Notes: generated from the letters alone by a model not told the origin. 64,000 nt of DNA from Pseudohaliea sp964438205 (GCA_964438205.1 CAYTJQ010000014.1:1-64000); one strand, 5' to 3'; counted from the stretch's first letter, positions 1 to 7,684 are shown. Numbers and translations are program-made.

Positions 1-21
1 CAGTGCCCATGCCAGTGCCAT
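1..21 (-). CDS. Start of a truncated small gene at the left edge
   Basis: Only the first seven codons (MALAWAL) lie in the window. The ATG at 21 overlaps the stop of the upstream gene (TAATG) and has a perfect AGGAGG six bases upstream (33-28), so a real translation start is likely. The product cannot be identified from seven residues. If the window ends were contiguous, this frame would run directly into the partial gene at 63890-64000 and give a 43-residue protein. That is only a one-in-three frame coincidence and does not prove a circular map. Confidence 0.5.
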
Positions 22-290
22 TAGGATCCTCCTGTCAGTTGTAGGTGCGCCTCGATCGCCGCCACTGCTTCGCCCACTGTGGTGAAGTCGGCGCGGTTTA
101 GCGGCGGTAACGTGGGGTGGCCATAATGCCGGAGCAAATCGGACTCAGAGGGCCAGAATCCGACCCGTTCGTAAGCGTGCAGGGTGCCTTGAAGGGCCTT
201 CACCTCGACTCGCTGGTCTTTAAGCAGCGGCGCTTCTGGCGGCAGAATCCTGAACGTGCCTCTTATGGCGGCTGTCAGATAGACGTTCAT
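21..290 (-). CDS. Hypothetical early protein (89 aa)
   Basis: Starts at MNVYLTAAIR, with GAGGA upstream and one base after the stop of the VWA gene. A longer in-frame start exists at 323 but would overlap that gene. Seen: no transmembrane segment, a neutral and slightly basic body, and the C-terminal stretch FTTVGEAVAAIEAHLQ, which is probably helical. I do not recognise a family. Its place at the end of the AAA+/VWA gene string suggests an accessory role or simply another small early gene. Confidence 0.65.
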   Translation of the reverse strand: MNVYLTAAIRGTFRILPPEAPLLKDQRVEVKALQGTLHAYERVGFWPSESDLLRHYGHPTLPPLNRADFTTVGEAVAAIEAHLQLTGGS

Positions 291-291
291 G

Positions 292-1416
292 TCAATCCTC
301 CGCAATGTGTACCGTCTCGCCATACGGCGCCCGGATGCCCTTGTCGGAGATCGCCCAGAACACCGGGATGCCCGGGTCAGTGCCGAACGGCGTCATGCCG
401 TCGGTCAGCACGATGATGGCGTCTGCATCGGGGAACCGCTGTGCCATCTCATGCACACCGACGCTCATGTCGGTGCCGCCAGTGGCCTTGCGCTCCATCT
501 TGAGCGGCAGCGACTCGGGCGTGTACTCGTCGACGTCGTGCACGTGGGTGTCGACGTGAGCCAGCAGCACACGCTCGGGGTTGGCCATCTCCAGCACCCG
601 GCTGACGTGCCCGCCGAATGACTGGAACAGCTGGTCGCTGACCGACCCCGACTCGTCGGCGATCACGACGACGTCACCGCAGCCCTCGCCGCTCAGCGAC
701 GGGATGTACATGCCGAGATGCCGGAAGTTCTGGTCCGGCTCGTGGAAGCAGTAGTCGTCCTCGGTCTGCCGGGACATGAACTGCTCGAGGTACTTGTGCC
801 ATGGCGTCGGCGGGTGCAGTAGCTCCTCGACCAGCTGCTTGAACGCCGCGGGCAGGTTGCCCATCTGCTTGGCCGCCATGGCGGCCTGCGCCAGCTCGAT
901 CTCCGTCTCAGCAAGCGCCTCAGCAATCTCGTCGGCGTTCATGTCCGCTAGGCCGTCCGAGGAGAGATCGTCGCCCAGCGAGCCGCCTGCGCCGCCCTGC
1001 GGGGGCTGCTCGGGGGCGAGCCTGTACAGCTCCTCGACGGTCATCTCAGTGGCGCCCGGGTACCGCACACCCCCCTCGATGAACGTGCCGACGCCCTCGG
1101 CGATGAGCGTCTCGTTGATCCACGCGTCGCCGGCCCAGTTCCACTTCCAGAATACCCGGTTACCGCAGCGCAGCGCGTGCCCCATCATGTGGTGTAAGCA
1201 CTCGTGACACAGTAGGAAGATCAGATTCCTGACCGTGAACTCGGCCGCCCAGTCCGGGTTGATCTTGATCTCGCCGGCGGCGTTGATGCAAGCCGTGGGC
1301 ACAGCGGTGGACAGCGAGATCTGGCGCCTCAGCAGCGTCGGCGCAAAGAAGAACTGCCGGGTAATGATGTAGCTCTTAGCCTGCGTCAGGCGTTTTTCCA
1401 GTGGGGGTAGTGCCAT
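292..1416 (-). CDS. Metallopeptidase-like plus VWA domain protein (DUF2201/CobT type)
   Basis: A protein of 374 residues starting at MALPPLEKRL; the open frame extends upstream, but this ATG lies three bases after the previous stop. The N-terminal half has a zincin-like HECLH motif at about residues 71-75 with a further His (MMGH), as in the putative metallopeptidase domain of the DUF2201 family. The C-terminal half is a von Willebrand A-like domain with a DESGS MIDAS motif, a GGTD element and VLTDG. Proteins with this pairing usually work with a MoxR/CobS-like AAA+ ATPase, and one is encoded at 3132-4142 in the same operon. Inferred role: an ATP-driven remodelling or metal-chelatase-like complex acting on a host or phage target. 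The substrate is unknown. The middle (about 160-210) is Gln/Gly/Asp-rich and probably a linker. Confidence 0.75.
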   Translation of the reverse strand: MALPPLEKRLTQAKSYIITRQFFFAPTLLRRQISLSTAVPTACINAAGEIKINPDWAAEFTVRNLIFLLCHECLHHMMGHALRCGNRVFWKWNWAGDAWINETLIAEGVGTFIEGGVRYPGATEMTVEELYRLAPEQPPQGGAGGSLGDDLSSDGLADMNADEIAEALAETEIELAQAAMAAKQMGNLPAAFKQLVEELLHPPTPWHKYLEQFMSRQTEDDYCFHEPDQNFRHLGMYIPSLSGEGCGDVVVIADESGSVSDQLFQSFGGHVSRVLEMANPERVLLAHVDTHVHDVDEYTPESLPLKMERKATGGTDMSVGVHEMAQRFPDADAIIVLTDGMTPFGTDPGIPVFWAISDKGIRAPYGETVHIAED

Positions 1417-1418
1417 GG

Positions 1419-2192
1419 TCAGTCTCCCGTGTAGATCAGGTAATCGGTCTTGCGCCACTCGACAGCAGCGTTCAAGAACACGTCGTTCATGTACCGGCTC
1501 TCCTCGTCGTGGCAGCGGCAGTAGAACAGGTTTTTCAGTCCCGCTGTGGTGATGACGGCGTCTTCGTCCAGCACCAGCTCCGCCGCGTCCTTGGCGCTGG
1601 TGGGGTGCGTCTGGGCGAACTCCTCCGGCAGCTCGCGGGAAAGAAACATCGCCGCCCGGCCCCGCTCCTCCAGCATGCGCAGCCGCCGCTTGAGGTGCAG
1701 CCTCAGCGGTTTGTTGACCACGCCCACAACGAAGTACGTGCACCGGTTGATCGGAAGGCCGGACCACAATGGGTAGTACAGCCCCGCGGTTAGCGGCACC
1801 GCCCTGCGGTTACGCTTGTCGACCCAGATCACGTTGCTGATCAGCGGCCCACACCTGCGGCGTATCCTCCACGCCTTGTGCCGCGCCTCTACCTGCAGGC
1901 GGTCCACTACCACCGGCGTGCCATCCGGCATCGTGAGCTGCCCTCGCAGCTCGTCCTTGTAGCGCGCCAGTGCCCGCCCCTGCGTGAGGCGTTCGACGCT
2001 GTCCCGGCGCTGGCGGTGCTCCATGTGGCCGAACACCTCGACCTGCCCGCCGGGCAATGTCTGGCACCAGCTGTACTTCGTGCCGAGCTGGGTCGCGCAC
2101 AGCCCGTACTGCTGGCGTTCGACGTGGACGTGCTCAGGGTTGAACACCGGGGGGCACTGAGGCCCCTCGGCAGCTTGCTGGAAGTAATACAT
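1419..2192 (-). CDS. Hypothetical protein in the AAA+/VWA operon (257 aa)
   Basis: Starts at MYYFQQAAEG with TAAGGAGGAGCC just upstream. The protein is basic and aromatic-rich, with the basic stretch RLHLKRRLRMLEERGR near residue 165 and several scattered Cys/His. It has no clear zinc knuckle and no signal peptide. It lies between the VWA/metallopeptidase gene and a gene resembling DUF3150 with a two-base gap, so translation is probably coupled. I do not recognise the family. Co-transcription with the ATPase makes it a candidate partner or adaptor of that complex. Confidence 0.65.
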   Translation of the reverse strand: MYYFQQAAEGPQCPPVFNPEHVHVERQQYGLCATQLGTKYSWCQTLPGGQVEVFGHMEHRQRRDSVERLTQGRALARYKDELRGQLTMPDGTPVVVDRLQVEARHKAWRIRRRCGPLISNVIWVDKRNRRAVPLTAGLYYPLWSGLPINRCTYFVVGVVNKPLRLHLKRRLRMLEERGRAAMFLSRELPEEFAQTHPTSAKDAAELVLDEDAVITTAGLKNLFYCRCHDEESRYMNDVFLNAAVEWRKTDYLIYTGD

Positions 2193-2201
2193 GGCTCCTC
2201 C

Positions 2202-3110
2202 TTACGACAGGCCCTTGAACCGGTCGGCTATGGTCTTGAGTTGAGTGGCGGTGCGCTCACGGGCATCCTGCAGCTCGCGCAGTGCCTTGGGCGATCGGGC
2301 ATCGCCGCGCAGCAGGGAACTCAGATCCTCAATCAGCGCGTTGACGTCGGGGTCGTTGCCGATGTTCAGGTCACGCGCCTGCGTCACGGCCGCCTCGAGG
2401 TTCTTCACCAGCGAGTCACGAAACACCCCGCCCTTCTCGCCGATGGGCACAGCGAGCTTCTCAGCGGCCGCCTGCACCGGCTCCAGCATGCGGCGGATGA
2501 GATCCGCACGGATGCCATCGACAGCGTGCTGCAGCATCTCCCGCTGCTTACGCTTGACGTAGTCCGGCACCTCCACCCGGAAGTCGTCAGTCTTCGGCAC
2601 CGGCATGGCCCGCCACTCCAGCTGGAACGCCCGGGACACCCGGTAGCGGTCCGGGTAGTCAGCGGTGCTGACCCCACGGTGCCCGCCGGCGGTGCGCCGC
2701 TGGATGTCCTCGGCCACGAGCTGGGGCCAGTTGCCTATGATGCCCGGCAGCTTCTCGGCCAGCTGATCCTTGAAGTCCTCCATACGCGCCGCGTACTCGT
2801 CGAACCGCCGCCCGGGAAGAATCCGCGGGCCTTTGTCGACCCACGGTGCTGTCATGGTCTTGTGGCAGTCGTACGCCTGACGCATGATTACAAACAGATC
2901 CCGGACTTCGCCGCCCTTGAACAGGTGGCGGTTGATGGTCAGGGTGTCGTCGCCCTCCTGCGCTCGGATGCGGGCCTCAGTGGCCTTGTCCGCCCGCTTG
3001 CGGGTCGAGATGCGCTTCTGCTCCAGCACGACGAGCAGGCAGGTGTCAGCGATGCTGTGGTCCTCCAGCTCGATAGTCGGCCGAGCGCTGATGATAGGTG
3101 TAGCTTCCAT
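2202..3110 (-). CDS. Hypothetical helical protein, possibly DUF3150-like (302 aa)
   Basis: Starts at MEATPIISAR with AAGGAGGACTCACC upstream. It is mostly helical, charged and Ala/Arg/Leu-rich, with no membrane segment. The N-terminal 'LLVVLEQKRISTRKRADKAT' stretch and the later long helices resemble the DUF3150 proteins often found beside CobS-like ATPases and VWA proteins in plasmids and phages. That assignment is from memory of the pattern and is tentative. It sits directly downstream of the AAA+ ATPase gene, which supports a shared complex. Confidence 0.6.
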   Translation of the reverse strand: MEATPIISARPTIELEDHSIADTCLLVVLEQKRISTRKRADKATEARIRAQEGDDTLTINRHLFKGGEVRDLFVIMRQAYDCHKTMTAPWVDKGPRILPGRRFDEYAARMEDFKDQLAEKLPGIIGNWPQLVAEDIQRRTAGGHRGVSTADYPDRYRVSRAFQLEWRAMPVPKTDDFRVEVPDYVKRKQREMLQHAVDGIRADLIRRMLEPVQAAAEKLAVPIGEKGGVFRDSLVKNLEAAVTQARDLNIGNDPDVNALIEDLSSLLRGDARSPKALRELQDARERTATQLKTIADRFKGLS

Positions 3111-3131
3111 GGTGAGTCCTCCTTGGGTTGA

Positions 3132-4142
3132 TCAGGCGCCGCCAAAGGCGCCGGCGTTCTCGGCCAGCCACTTCGTGTAGGCCGGCGAGTCGTTCACTTC
3201 GGGCACACGCTTGATTACGTGCGAGATGTACAGCGTCTGCATCTCGAGGGGCATCCGCAGCATATAGGGCATAGTGCGCTCGAACGTGTCGCCGTCATCG
3301 GTGGTGACAATGAAGTTCGACACCAGCGCGTACTGCACCTGCGCCTCCGCCGGCACGTCAACGCCGATGGGGTTGACCCGGCACTCCTGCGGGTCGGGCA
3401 TGCGGTCAGCCACTTTGCGGAAGCCGATGTACTCCATGGCGATGCCCTCCGGCAGGATGCCCGACAGGGCAGCGATGTAGTTCGCCGCCGGCTGGTTCGG
3501 GTTGACTTGCAGGGCGTACTCCCACGAGCGCGCCGTGGCGTTGATCGGCCGAGCCGAGTCGAAGTCAAACATGTGCTGCGGCCGGTACTCGAGGTACGCC
3601 AGCCCGATCGGGTCGAGCCCACGCTCGATGCCGTAGGGGATGAAGTCGTCCTTGGTGTACTCGACGTCGAGCAGCATGCCCCGGTTGCCGAGGTGGGTCA
3701 GCAGCTCCTTGGAGCCGGCACGGTCCTCGGCGTTGTTGGTCGTGGCGATAACGCACACGTCGTCGTGCAGCTTGATCTTGTTGATGCCCCGGTCGTGCAG
3801 GAACGAGCCGACGGTGTTCGACATGATCGGCGAGCACTGGCCCACCTCGTCGATGACGAACACAGCCGGGCCCTCGGACAGGGTGTGCAGCTCCTCCGGC
3901 TCGATCCACACCATCTTGTCGCCGCGCACGTCGGGCAGACCCATGTAGTTGATGGGGTTGCGCCGTGCCGGGTGGGTGATGATCACACGCTCCGGCGGGA
4001 TGCCGATGGCGTCGGCGATGGCGTAGCCCATGTGCGTCTTGCCGCAGCCGGGCTTGCCCCGCAGCACGACGGCCTTCTGGCGCGTCATGGGGTTCAGGTA
4101 GTTGTCGACAATAATGTCGCGCGTGTTGGTGAAGTTGGGCAT
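3132..4142 (-). CDS. MoxR/CobS-like AAA+ ATPase
   Basis: A 336-residue single AAA+ domain protein. Seen: Walker A GKPGCGKT at 29-36, Walker B FVIDEV at about 95-100, and sensor-1 region VIATTNN at 131-137. The C-terminal lid is shorter and more divergent. The family couples ATP hydrolysis to remodelling of partner complexes through VWA proteins, and a VWA/metallopeptidase gene lies two genes downstream. The start ATG has CTAGGAGGACTCACC in front of it. It is the first gene of the four-gene remodelling cluster (4142 down to 292). A host-takeover or virion-assembly role is inferred, not shown. Confidence 0.85.
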   Translation of the reverse strand: MPNFTNTRDIIVDNYLNPMTRQKAVVLRGKPGCGKTHMGYAIADAIGIPPERVIITHPARRNPINYMGLPDVRGDKMVWIEPEELHTLSEGPAVFVIDEVGQCSPIMSNTVGSFLHDRGINKIKLHDDVCVIATTNNAEDRAGSKELLTHLGNRGMLLDVEYTKDDFIPYGIERGLDPIGLAYLEYRPQHMFDFDSARPINATARSWEYALQVNPNQPAANYIAALSGILPEGIAMEYIGFRKVADRMPDPQECRVNPIGVDVPAEAQVQYALVSNFIVTTDDGDTFERTMPYMLRMPLEMQTLYISHVIKRVPEVNDSPAYTKWLAENAGAFGGA

Positions 4143-4159
4143 GGTGAGTCCTCCTAGGG

Positions 4160-4570
4160 TTAGTGCTCAGTCTTGGCCGGGTTGGCCATGTTCTCCATGA
4201 TCGTGGCGATCGAGAAGATCACCGATTCGTCGGCGTACAGGATGCGCCCATCGGGGATGGGCATACCCTCGAACCACTCTGTGAACGTGCGCTCGTCGAG
4301 CGCGACGTGGCTGCCTGAGCGCACGATGTCGTCGGGCTCCAGCACGTGCTGCCCTGCTTGCACGTGTGAGCCATCGACACCCACGAGAAACACCATGCCG
4401 GCTTCGTACTGCTGCTCGTGATGCTCGCAGAATTTCCAGCCGACGATGCGCTCCGTGTCCGGCAGCTGGTGTGCGCTGACTTTGCTGGCCAGCACGATGC
4501 CACCTCTCCACTGGTGCCGGGTGTTGCACACCGGGCACAGGAACTCGTCGTTCGCTACGTTAATCGCCAT
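4160..4570 (-). CDS. Hypothetical protein with an N-terminal CxxC (136 aa)
   Basis: Starts at MAINVANDEF, overlapping the preceding gene by 11 bases, with GGAGGTATGCG as binding site. Seen: FLCPVCNTRH near residue 12 and KFCEHHEQQY near 47, giving a possible four-ligand zinc site (CxxC plus Cys/His), followed by an acidic beta-rich body. No known family recognised. It is one of several small zinc-ribbon-like proteins in this operon. Confidence 0.6.
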   Translation of the reverse strand: MAINVANDEFLCPVCNTRHQWRGGIVLASKVSAHQLPDTERIVGWKFCEHHEQQYEAGMVFLVGVDGSHVQAGQHVLEPDDIVRSGSHVALDERTFTEWFEGMPIPDGRILYADESVIFSIATIMENMANPAKTEH

Positions 4571-4808
4571 CGCATACCTCCATGTCGTTGGCCAAGTCGT
4601 CGCACAGGTAGTGCGGTGTGCCGAAGATCATCTCCGAGTCATAGCACCACACAGTTTTCGACAGGATCAGGCTGTAAGCTGTGTCCACGTCCCAGCCCTT
4701 GTGTGCCGCCAGCCTGTCGGCGGCGTCGTCCAGCCAGCGCTGCGGCAGGCTGCAATCAAACTCGATGAGCCCTGCCGATACGGCAGCCTCAGCCTTGTTG
4801 GTCAGCAT
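4560..4808 (-). CDS. Hypothetical early protein (82 aa)
   Basis: The start chosen is MLTNKAEAAV at 4808, because GGAGG lies five bases upstream and the overlap with the upstream gene is then only 20 bases. Starts at 4811 and at 4865 (MRKSNVSGER) are possible. The protein is acidic with a helical N-terminus and 'SLPQRWLDDAADRLAAHKGW'. No recognisable domain. Confidence 0.55.
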   Translation of the reverse strand: MLTNKAEAAVSAGLIEFDCSLPQRWLDDAADRLAAHKGWDVDTAYSLILSKTVWCYDSEMIFGTPHYLCDDLANDMEVCDGD

Positions 4809-5259
4809 CATCCCCTCCGACGGGTTCGAGTACACCCTTTCTCCAGATACATTTGACTTGCGCATCTCTCAGCACCTTCCGCAGCTCTCCGATCGTGTAC
4901 GCCTCTCGTGCCTCGTCGCTGGGGTACAGCCTATGGCCGCCATCGACCGGGTCGACTTCCCAGTCCGACCACACGCCGGGGTCAACGACGGTGATCGCCA
5001 CCTCGACGGCACGATCGCCATCGTCGCACCAATCCTCCTCGGCCTCCTGCCAGTCGGCATACCCCTGCTGCATGACCTCCGCAGCGGGGATGCCGGGCTG
5101 CTCCGGCCCGCCGTACGGCATGTAGCGCATCAGCTCCAGCTCGAAGAAATACTCCGGCGTCGGCGTGCGCAGGCCGGCGTTGGCCAGCGCCTCGGTGAGT
5201 GTTTTGCCGGCGCCCCACGTGTATCGGCTTGTCGATACGAGATATGTCGTTCGCTCCAT
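4789..5259 (-). CDS. Hypothetical acidic early protein (156 aa)
   Basis: Starts at MERTTYLVST behind GAGGAGGACAAC. The open frame extends upstream to 5451, but that part overlaps another gene in a shadow frame. The protein is strongly acidic with many Trp and Tyr (for example EAEEDWCDDGDRAVEVAITV), and the C-terminal third is more basic (KVLRDAQVKCIWRKG). Small acidic early phage proteins often inhibit host enzymes or mimic DNA; that is only a possibility here. Confidence 0.55.
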   Translation of the reverse strand: MERTTYLVSTSRYTWGAGKTLTEALANAGLRTPTPEYFFELELMRYMPYGGPEQPGIPAAEVMQQGYADWQEAEEDWCDDGDRAVEVAITVVDPGVWSDWEVDPVDGGHRLYPSDEAREAYTIGELRKVLRDAQVKCIWRKGVLEPVGGDDADQQG

Positions 5260-5269
5260 GTTGTCCTCC

Positions 5270-5506
5270 TCACCCAAACATCGGGCACCAGACCATCTCG
5301 GGCCCGGTCGCCACAGGTTCGTCGATCGCGTGCTCGTCGTAGAGCACAGGATCGACATCGTCGTACCGCTCCATACCCAGCTCGTCCTGCAGCTGGCGGT
5401 GCCGGGCCAGCGCCTCCGGGAGGGGGCAGTCACCCCGGTTGGCGCAGTCAAGGCAGATGCCCAACGGCAGCGGTAGCTGCTCGATGGGTATCCTATCCGT
5501 GATCAT
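5270..5506 (-). CDS. Hypothetical Cys-containing protein (78 aa)
   Basis: Starts at MITDRIPIEQ with CGAGGAGGAACCAA upstream. It has a CLDCANRGDCPLPEA segment near residue 19 and a second Cys near the C-terminus (MVWCPMFG), a plausible small metal site. The rest is acidic. The upstream in-frame extension (to 5674) reads through a Ser/Arg-rich shadow and is not included. Family unknown. Confidence 0.55.
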   Translation of the reverse strand: MITDRIPIEQLPLPLGICLDCANRGDCPLPEALARHRQLQDELGMERYDDVDPVLYDEHAIDEPVATGPEMVWCPMFG

Positions 5507-5609
5507 TTGGTTCCTCCTCGTGTGCCGTGTGCCATGCGTGACGCTGCACGGCTTGCGCGAACAGCACGACGAGTCGCTCTCGGTGCTCCAAGTTTTCAAG
5601 GTTCTGCAT
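5493..5609 (-). CDS. Mini-protein (38 aa), unknown
   Basis: A very short gene: ATG at 5609 with GGAGGAACACCC directly upstream, encoding MQNLENLEHRERLVVLF and a His-rich tail, with the stop overlapping the start region of the next gene by 14 bases. The binding site and the tight overlap fit the style of this operon, which is the reason for calling it. It probably forms a single amphipathic helix. Function unknown. Confidence 0.45.
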   Translation of the reverse strand: MQNLENLEHRERLVVLFAQAVQRHAWHTAHEEEPNDHG

Positions 5610-5627
5610 GGGTGTTCCTCCTTGTGA

Positions 5628-5936
5628 TTAGAGGGCCTGCGCGGCCCGTTGGTAGATTGCACGTTTGTCGGCATACCTGTCCTCGTAGTCCTCCTCTGTT
5701 GGTCCTGTCGGGTGGTGGTCGCACCACACGGTGCTCGCTCGGCGGTGCGGGTACGGCTCGCCGCTGCACCAGCACGTGAGCGCGCGTCGCGCCAGCCGCC
5801 GGTGATAGCTATGCGTGTCGAAGTGCATCTCGAACGACCCGCAGTGCGGGCAGCGCCGGCGCAGCGTGTACTCCGTGTGCTTTCGCTTGAGTACGAACCT
5901 GCGCCGGCAGCGGTTACACCTATGCGGCAGGCGCAT
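5628..5936 (-). CDS. Small zinc-ribbon protein (102 aa)
   Basis: Starts at MRLPHRCNRC with GGAGGGCAACG upstream, overlapping the previous gene by 17 bases. Seen: CNRC at residues 7-10 followed by CPHCG near 30, a four-Cys ribbon, then CWCSGE and CDHH later, a possible second site. It is Arg- and His-rich. Probable nucleic-acid-binding or protein-interaction zinc ribbon; no specific family is claimed. The longer open frame to 6134 is a shadow of the neighbour. Confidence 0.6.
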   Translation of the reverse strand: MRLPHRCNRCRRRFVLKRKHTEYTLRRRCPHCGSFEMHFDTHSYHRRLARRALTCWCSGEPYPHRRASTVWCDHHPTGPTEEDYEDRYADKRAIYQRAAQAL

Positions 5937-6318
5937 CGTTGCCCTCCTCAAACAGCTCGCTGACCAGAATGTGCGCCAGCTCACCGTGCGGCTCGCATTC
6001 GTTCTGCTGCAGCAGGTCGGCGATCTGAGCCTGCAGCTCCTCGCTGGTCGGCGCCACCCGCACCGTCCACTTCTGGAGCGTGCCTTTCTCTCGGCACTCC
6101 CCGCACAGCACCGTGTTGGTTCCGCTGAACTCAAGGTCCGGCGTGACGGATGATTTACCGCAGGTGTACGTCGTGTCGAGGTATCCCTCGTCGTTGTACA
6201 CCAGTGCGTCTGACGCTACGCAAGTGACGTAGATCGGCGCAGCAGTGCCGTGCCCCCGGAACCGTGTGCTGTTGCCGCAGTTGGGGCAGCGCACGTCCTC
6301 GACGGTTCTGATTTTCAT
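5920..6318 (-). CDS. Zinc-ribbon-type hypothetical protein (132 aa)
   Basis: Starts at MKIRTVEDVR behind GAGGACACACC. Seen: CPNCGNS near residue 11, Cys near 33 and 53, and CGECREKG near 73, so one or two zinc sites are likely. The C-terminal half is an acidic helix (SEELQAQIADLLQQNE). It sits next to another zinc-ribbon gene. Function unknown. Confidence 0.6.
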   Translation of the reverse strand: MKIRTVEDVRCPNCGNSTRFRGHGTAAPIYVTCVASDALVYNDEGYLDTTYTCGKSSVTPDLEFSGTNTVLCGECREKGTLQKWTVRVAPTSEELQAQIADLLQQNECEPHGELAHILVSELFEEGNDAPAA

Positions 6319-6330
6319 GGTGTGTCCTCC

Positions 6331-6531
6331 TCACTCAATTCGGACCCGCTTGATGGTGATGTCAGTGCGGTTGTAGGCCGCCTCGACTTCTTGGACTGCG
6401 GCATCGAAAGCCTCTGCCGGCCCGGCGGCTTTGACAACAATCAGCGCGGTCGAGGTGTGCCGCACAACTCCCGACGCGAGGCCGGTCGTGGGGATACTAA
6501 TATCCATAGCTACCGTGTACTGTCGCTGCAT
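6331..6531 (-). CDS. Hypothetical early protein (66 aa)
   Basis: Starts at MQRQYTVAMD with GTAGGAGGACGT upstream; an in-frame ATG at 6555 would overlap the upstream gene. The sequence alternates beta-like segments (YTVAMDISI, TALIVVKAA, DITIKRVRI) around one helix (EAFDAAVQEVEAAY), a small alpha/beta fold such as a ferredoxin-like domain. No family recognised. Confidence 0.6.
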   Translation of the reverse strand: MQRQYTVAMDISIPTTGLASGVVRHTSTALIVVKAAGPAEAFDAAVQEVEAAYNRTDITIKRVRIE

Positions 6532-6539
6532 ACGTCCTC

Positions 6540-6758
6540 CTACTTGTCTGCACACTTGATCCGTGCGTTGGCGATACGATCGGCGATGCCATCAGCACCG
6601 TCCTCCCGCGCGAACCGCTCCTGCATCCGGCAGTACTCCCGGAACGTCGCCCAGCTGTTGCCGAACGCCGTCCCCGGGCGCACCTTGTCCGCTGTCGCGG
6701 CAATGAAATCCCCTTCGCTGCGCCACTGCTGCAGCGACCACGGTTTACGCTTGCCCAT
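6540..6758 (-). CDS. Hypothetical early protein (72 aa)
   Basis: Starts at MGKRKPWSLQ (6758), preceded by AAGGGAGGACAGCAAAA; upstream in-frame Met codons lie inside the neighbour. It is basic at both ends and helical with aromatic residues (WATFREYCRMQERF). It overlaps the upstream gene by 14 bases. Function unknown. Confidence 0.55.
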   Translation of the reverse strand: MGKRKPWSLQQWRSEGDFIAATADKVRPGTAFGNSWATFREYCRMQERFAREDGADGIADRIANARIKCADK

Positions 6759-6927
6759 TTTTGCTGTCCTCCCTTGCCTTGAGCAGCTTCTCCTGTATGC
6801 CGGGCAGGATCTCGTTCCACTTGTAGATCCGGTAACCCCCGGCGGCGTAACAGTCCACCCGCCCGTCGTCACGCAGGCGCATGGTCATCCCTTGGTGCTC
6901 GATCCACCCGGTGCGGTGCTCAGACAC
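6745..6927 (-). CDS. Hypothetical protein with GTG start (60 aa)
   Basis: The likely start is GTG at 6927 (VSEHRTGWIE), because GGGGGAGGATCATC lies at ideal distance and it overlaps the previous stop by eight bases. Longer upstream Met choices run over the neighbour. Seen: 'MTMRLRDDGRVDCYAAGGYRIYKW', a short beta-hairpin-like unit, then a charged helix. Family unknown. Confidence 0.55.
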   Translation of the reverse strand: MSEHRTGWIEHQGMTMRLRDDGRVDCYAAGGYRIYKWNEILPGIQEKLLKAREDSKNGQA

Positions 6928-7171
6928 GATGATCCTCCCCCGGGCGTATGCCCTGCGCCTCGCGCTCCAAAAACCCCGCCACCTGCTCGATGACGGTGTT
7001 GAACGTGATACCCAGCGTCGTCGCGGCGACGGCACCTTCGGGCCCGTTGAGCCGACTCACATAGCCCTCGAGCTCGCGCATGCTGCCGTACGTGGCGAAC
7101 AGCCCGAGCTTGGTCGAGCGCAGCTCATCGGCCAGCTGCTGCAGCCTGTCGTTGGTGATAGTTGCGTCCAT
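6920..7171 (-). CDS. Hypothetical early protein (83 aa)
   Basis: Starts at MDATITNDRL with GTAGGAGAGAACT upstream. Two predicted helices (DRLQQLADELRSTK and NTVIEQVAGFLEREAQ) are separated by a loop with GPEGAVAATTLG. No cysteine cluster, no membrane segment and no known domain. Confidence 0.6.
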   Translation of the reverse strand: MDATITNDRLQQLADELRSTKLGLFATYGSMRELEGYVSRLNGPEGAVAATTLGITFNTVIEQVAGFLEREAQGIRPGEDHRV

Positions 7172-7180
7172 AGTTCTCTC

Positions 7181-7342
7181 CTACGTCGGTGTGCAGTAGT
7201 GAATCGTGGCGATGCCGCAGGCGGCGAACACCATGCCGGCGAGGAACGCCAGCACGCGCTGCGCGCGCACCTCTGTCTCGGGAATCAGCCCGAGCGTAAG
7301 GCAGGCGATGAGCACCATCACCACGCCGATGCTTGTCTCCAT
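7181..7342 (-). CDS. Small two-helix membrane protein (53 aa)
   Basis: ATG at 7342 with a perfect GTAGGAGGAGACC in front. The 53 residues contain two hydrophobic stretches (SIGVVMVLIACLTLGLI and VLAFLAGMVFAACGIATI) joined by a short charged loop PETEVRAQR, so it is very likely an inner-membrane hairpin. It fills what would otherwise be a 180-base gap between two genes. An early membrane protein could act in superinfection exclusion or host membrane modification, but nothing in the sequence proves this. Confidence 0.6.
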   Translation of the reverse strand: METSIGVVMVLIACLTLGLIPETEVRAQRVLAFLAGMVFAACGIATIHYCTPT

Positions 7343-7351
7343 GGTCTCCTC

Positions 7352-7684
7352 CTACTTGCCGAGCTGCTGCTCGAGTTGAAAGATGTCCGGGTTCACGATG
7401 GTGCGCGTGAACTCCCGCGTCTTCTTGTGCATGAACACCCGGGCGACGGTGATACGCAGGGTACTCTCGGGGTCCTCCGGGTTCGGCACCTCGACCCAGT
7501 GCTCGAACGCCGTGTGGTGGGCGTCGTAGTCGTACTGCCTCGTGCCGTGCGTCACGAACTCGTGGCTGCAGCGGGGGCTCAAGCCCACGTACACCGTCGT
7601 CCGGTCCTTACCCTGCGAGCCCCAGCTGCGGTTGCTGCTGTACTCGCGCCCCGTGACCTTGTTCCAAATCGGATAGCTTCGCAT
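7352..7684 (-). CDS. Hypothetical early protein (110 aa)
   Basis: Starts at MRSYPIWNKV behind GAGGACTGAC. It is basic in the first half (Tyr, His and Ser rich: SSNRSWGSQGKDRTTVYVG) and beta-rich in the second (ESTLRITVARVFMHKKTREF). No cysteine cluster and no membrane segment. I do not recognise the family. Confidence 0.6.
   Translation of the reverse strand: MRSYPIWNKVTGREYSSNRSWGSQGKDRTTVYVGLSPRCSHEFVTHGTRQYDYDAHHTAFEHWVEVPNPEDPESTLRITVARVFMHKKTREFTRTIVNPDIFQLEQQLGK

Noticed and set aside
4811..4865. Longer N-terminus (MRKSNVSGER) for the 82-aa protein
   Set aside because: It would overlap the upstream gene by 77 bases, and the internal start at 4808 has a better-placed GGAGG. It is not fully excluded.
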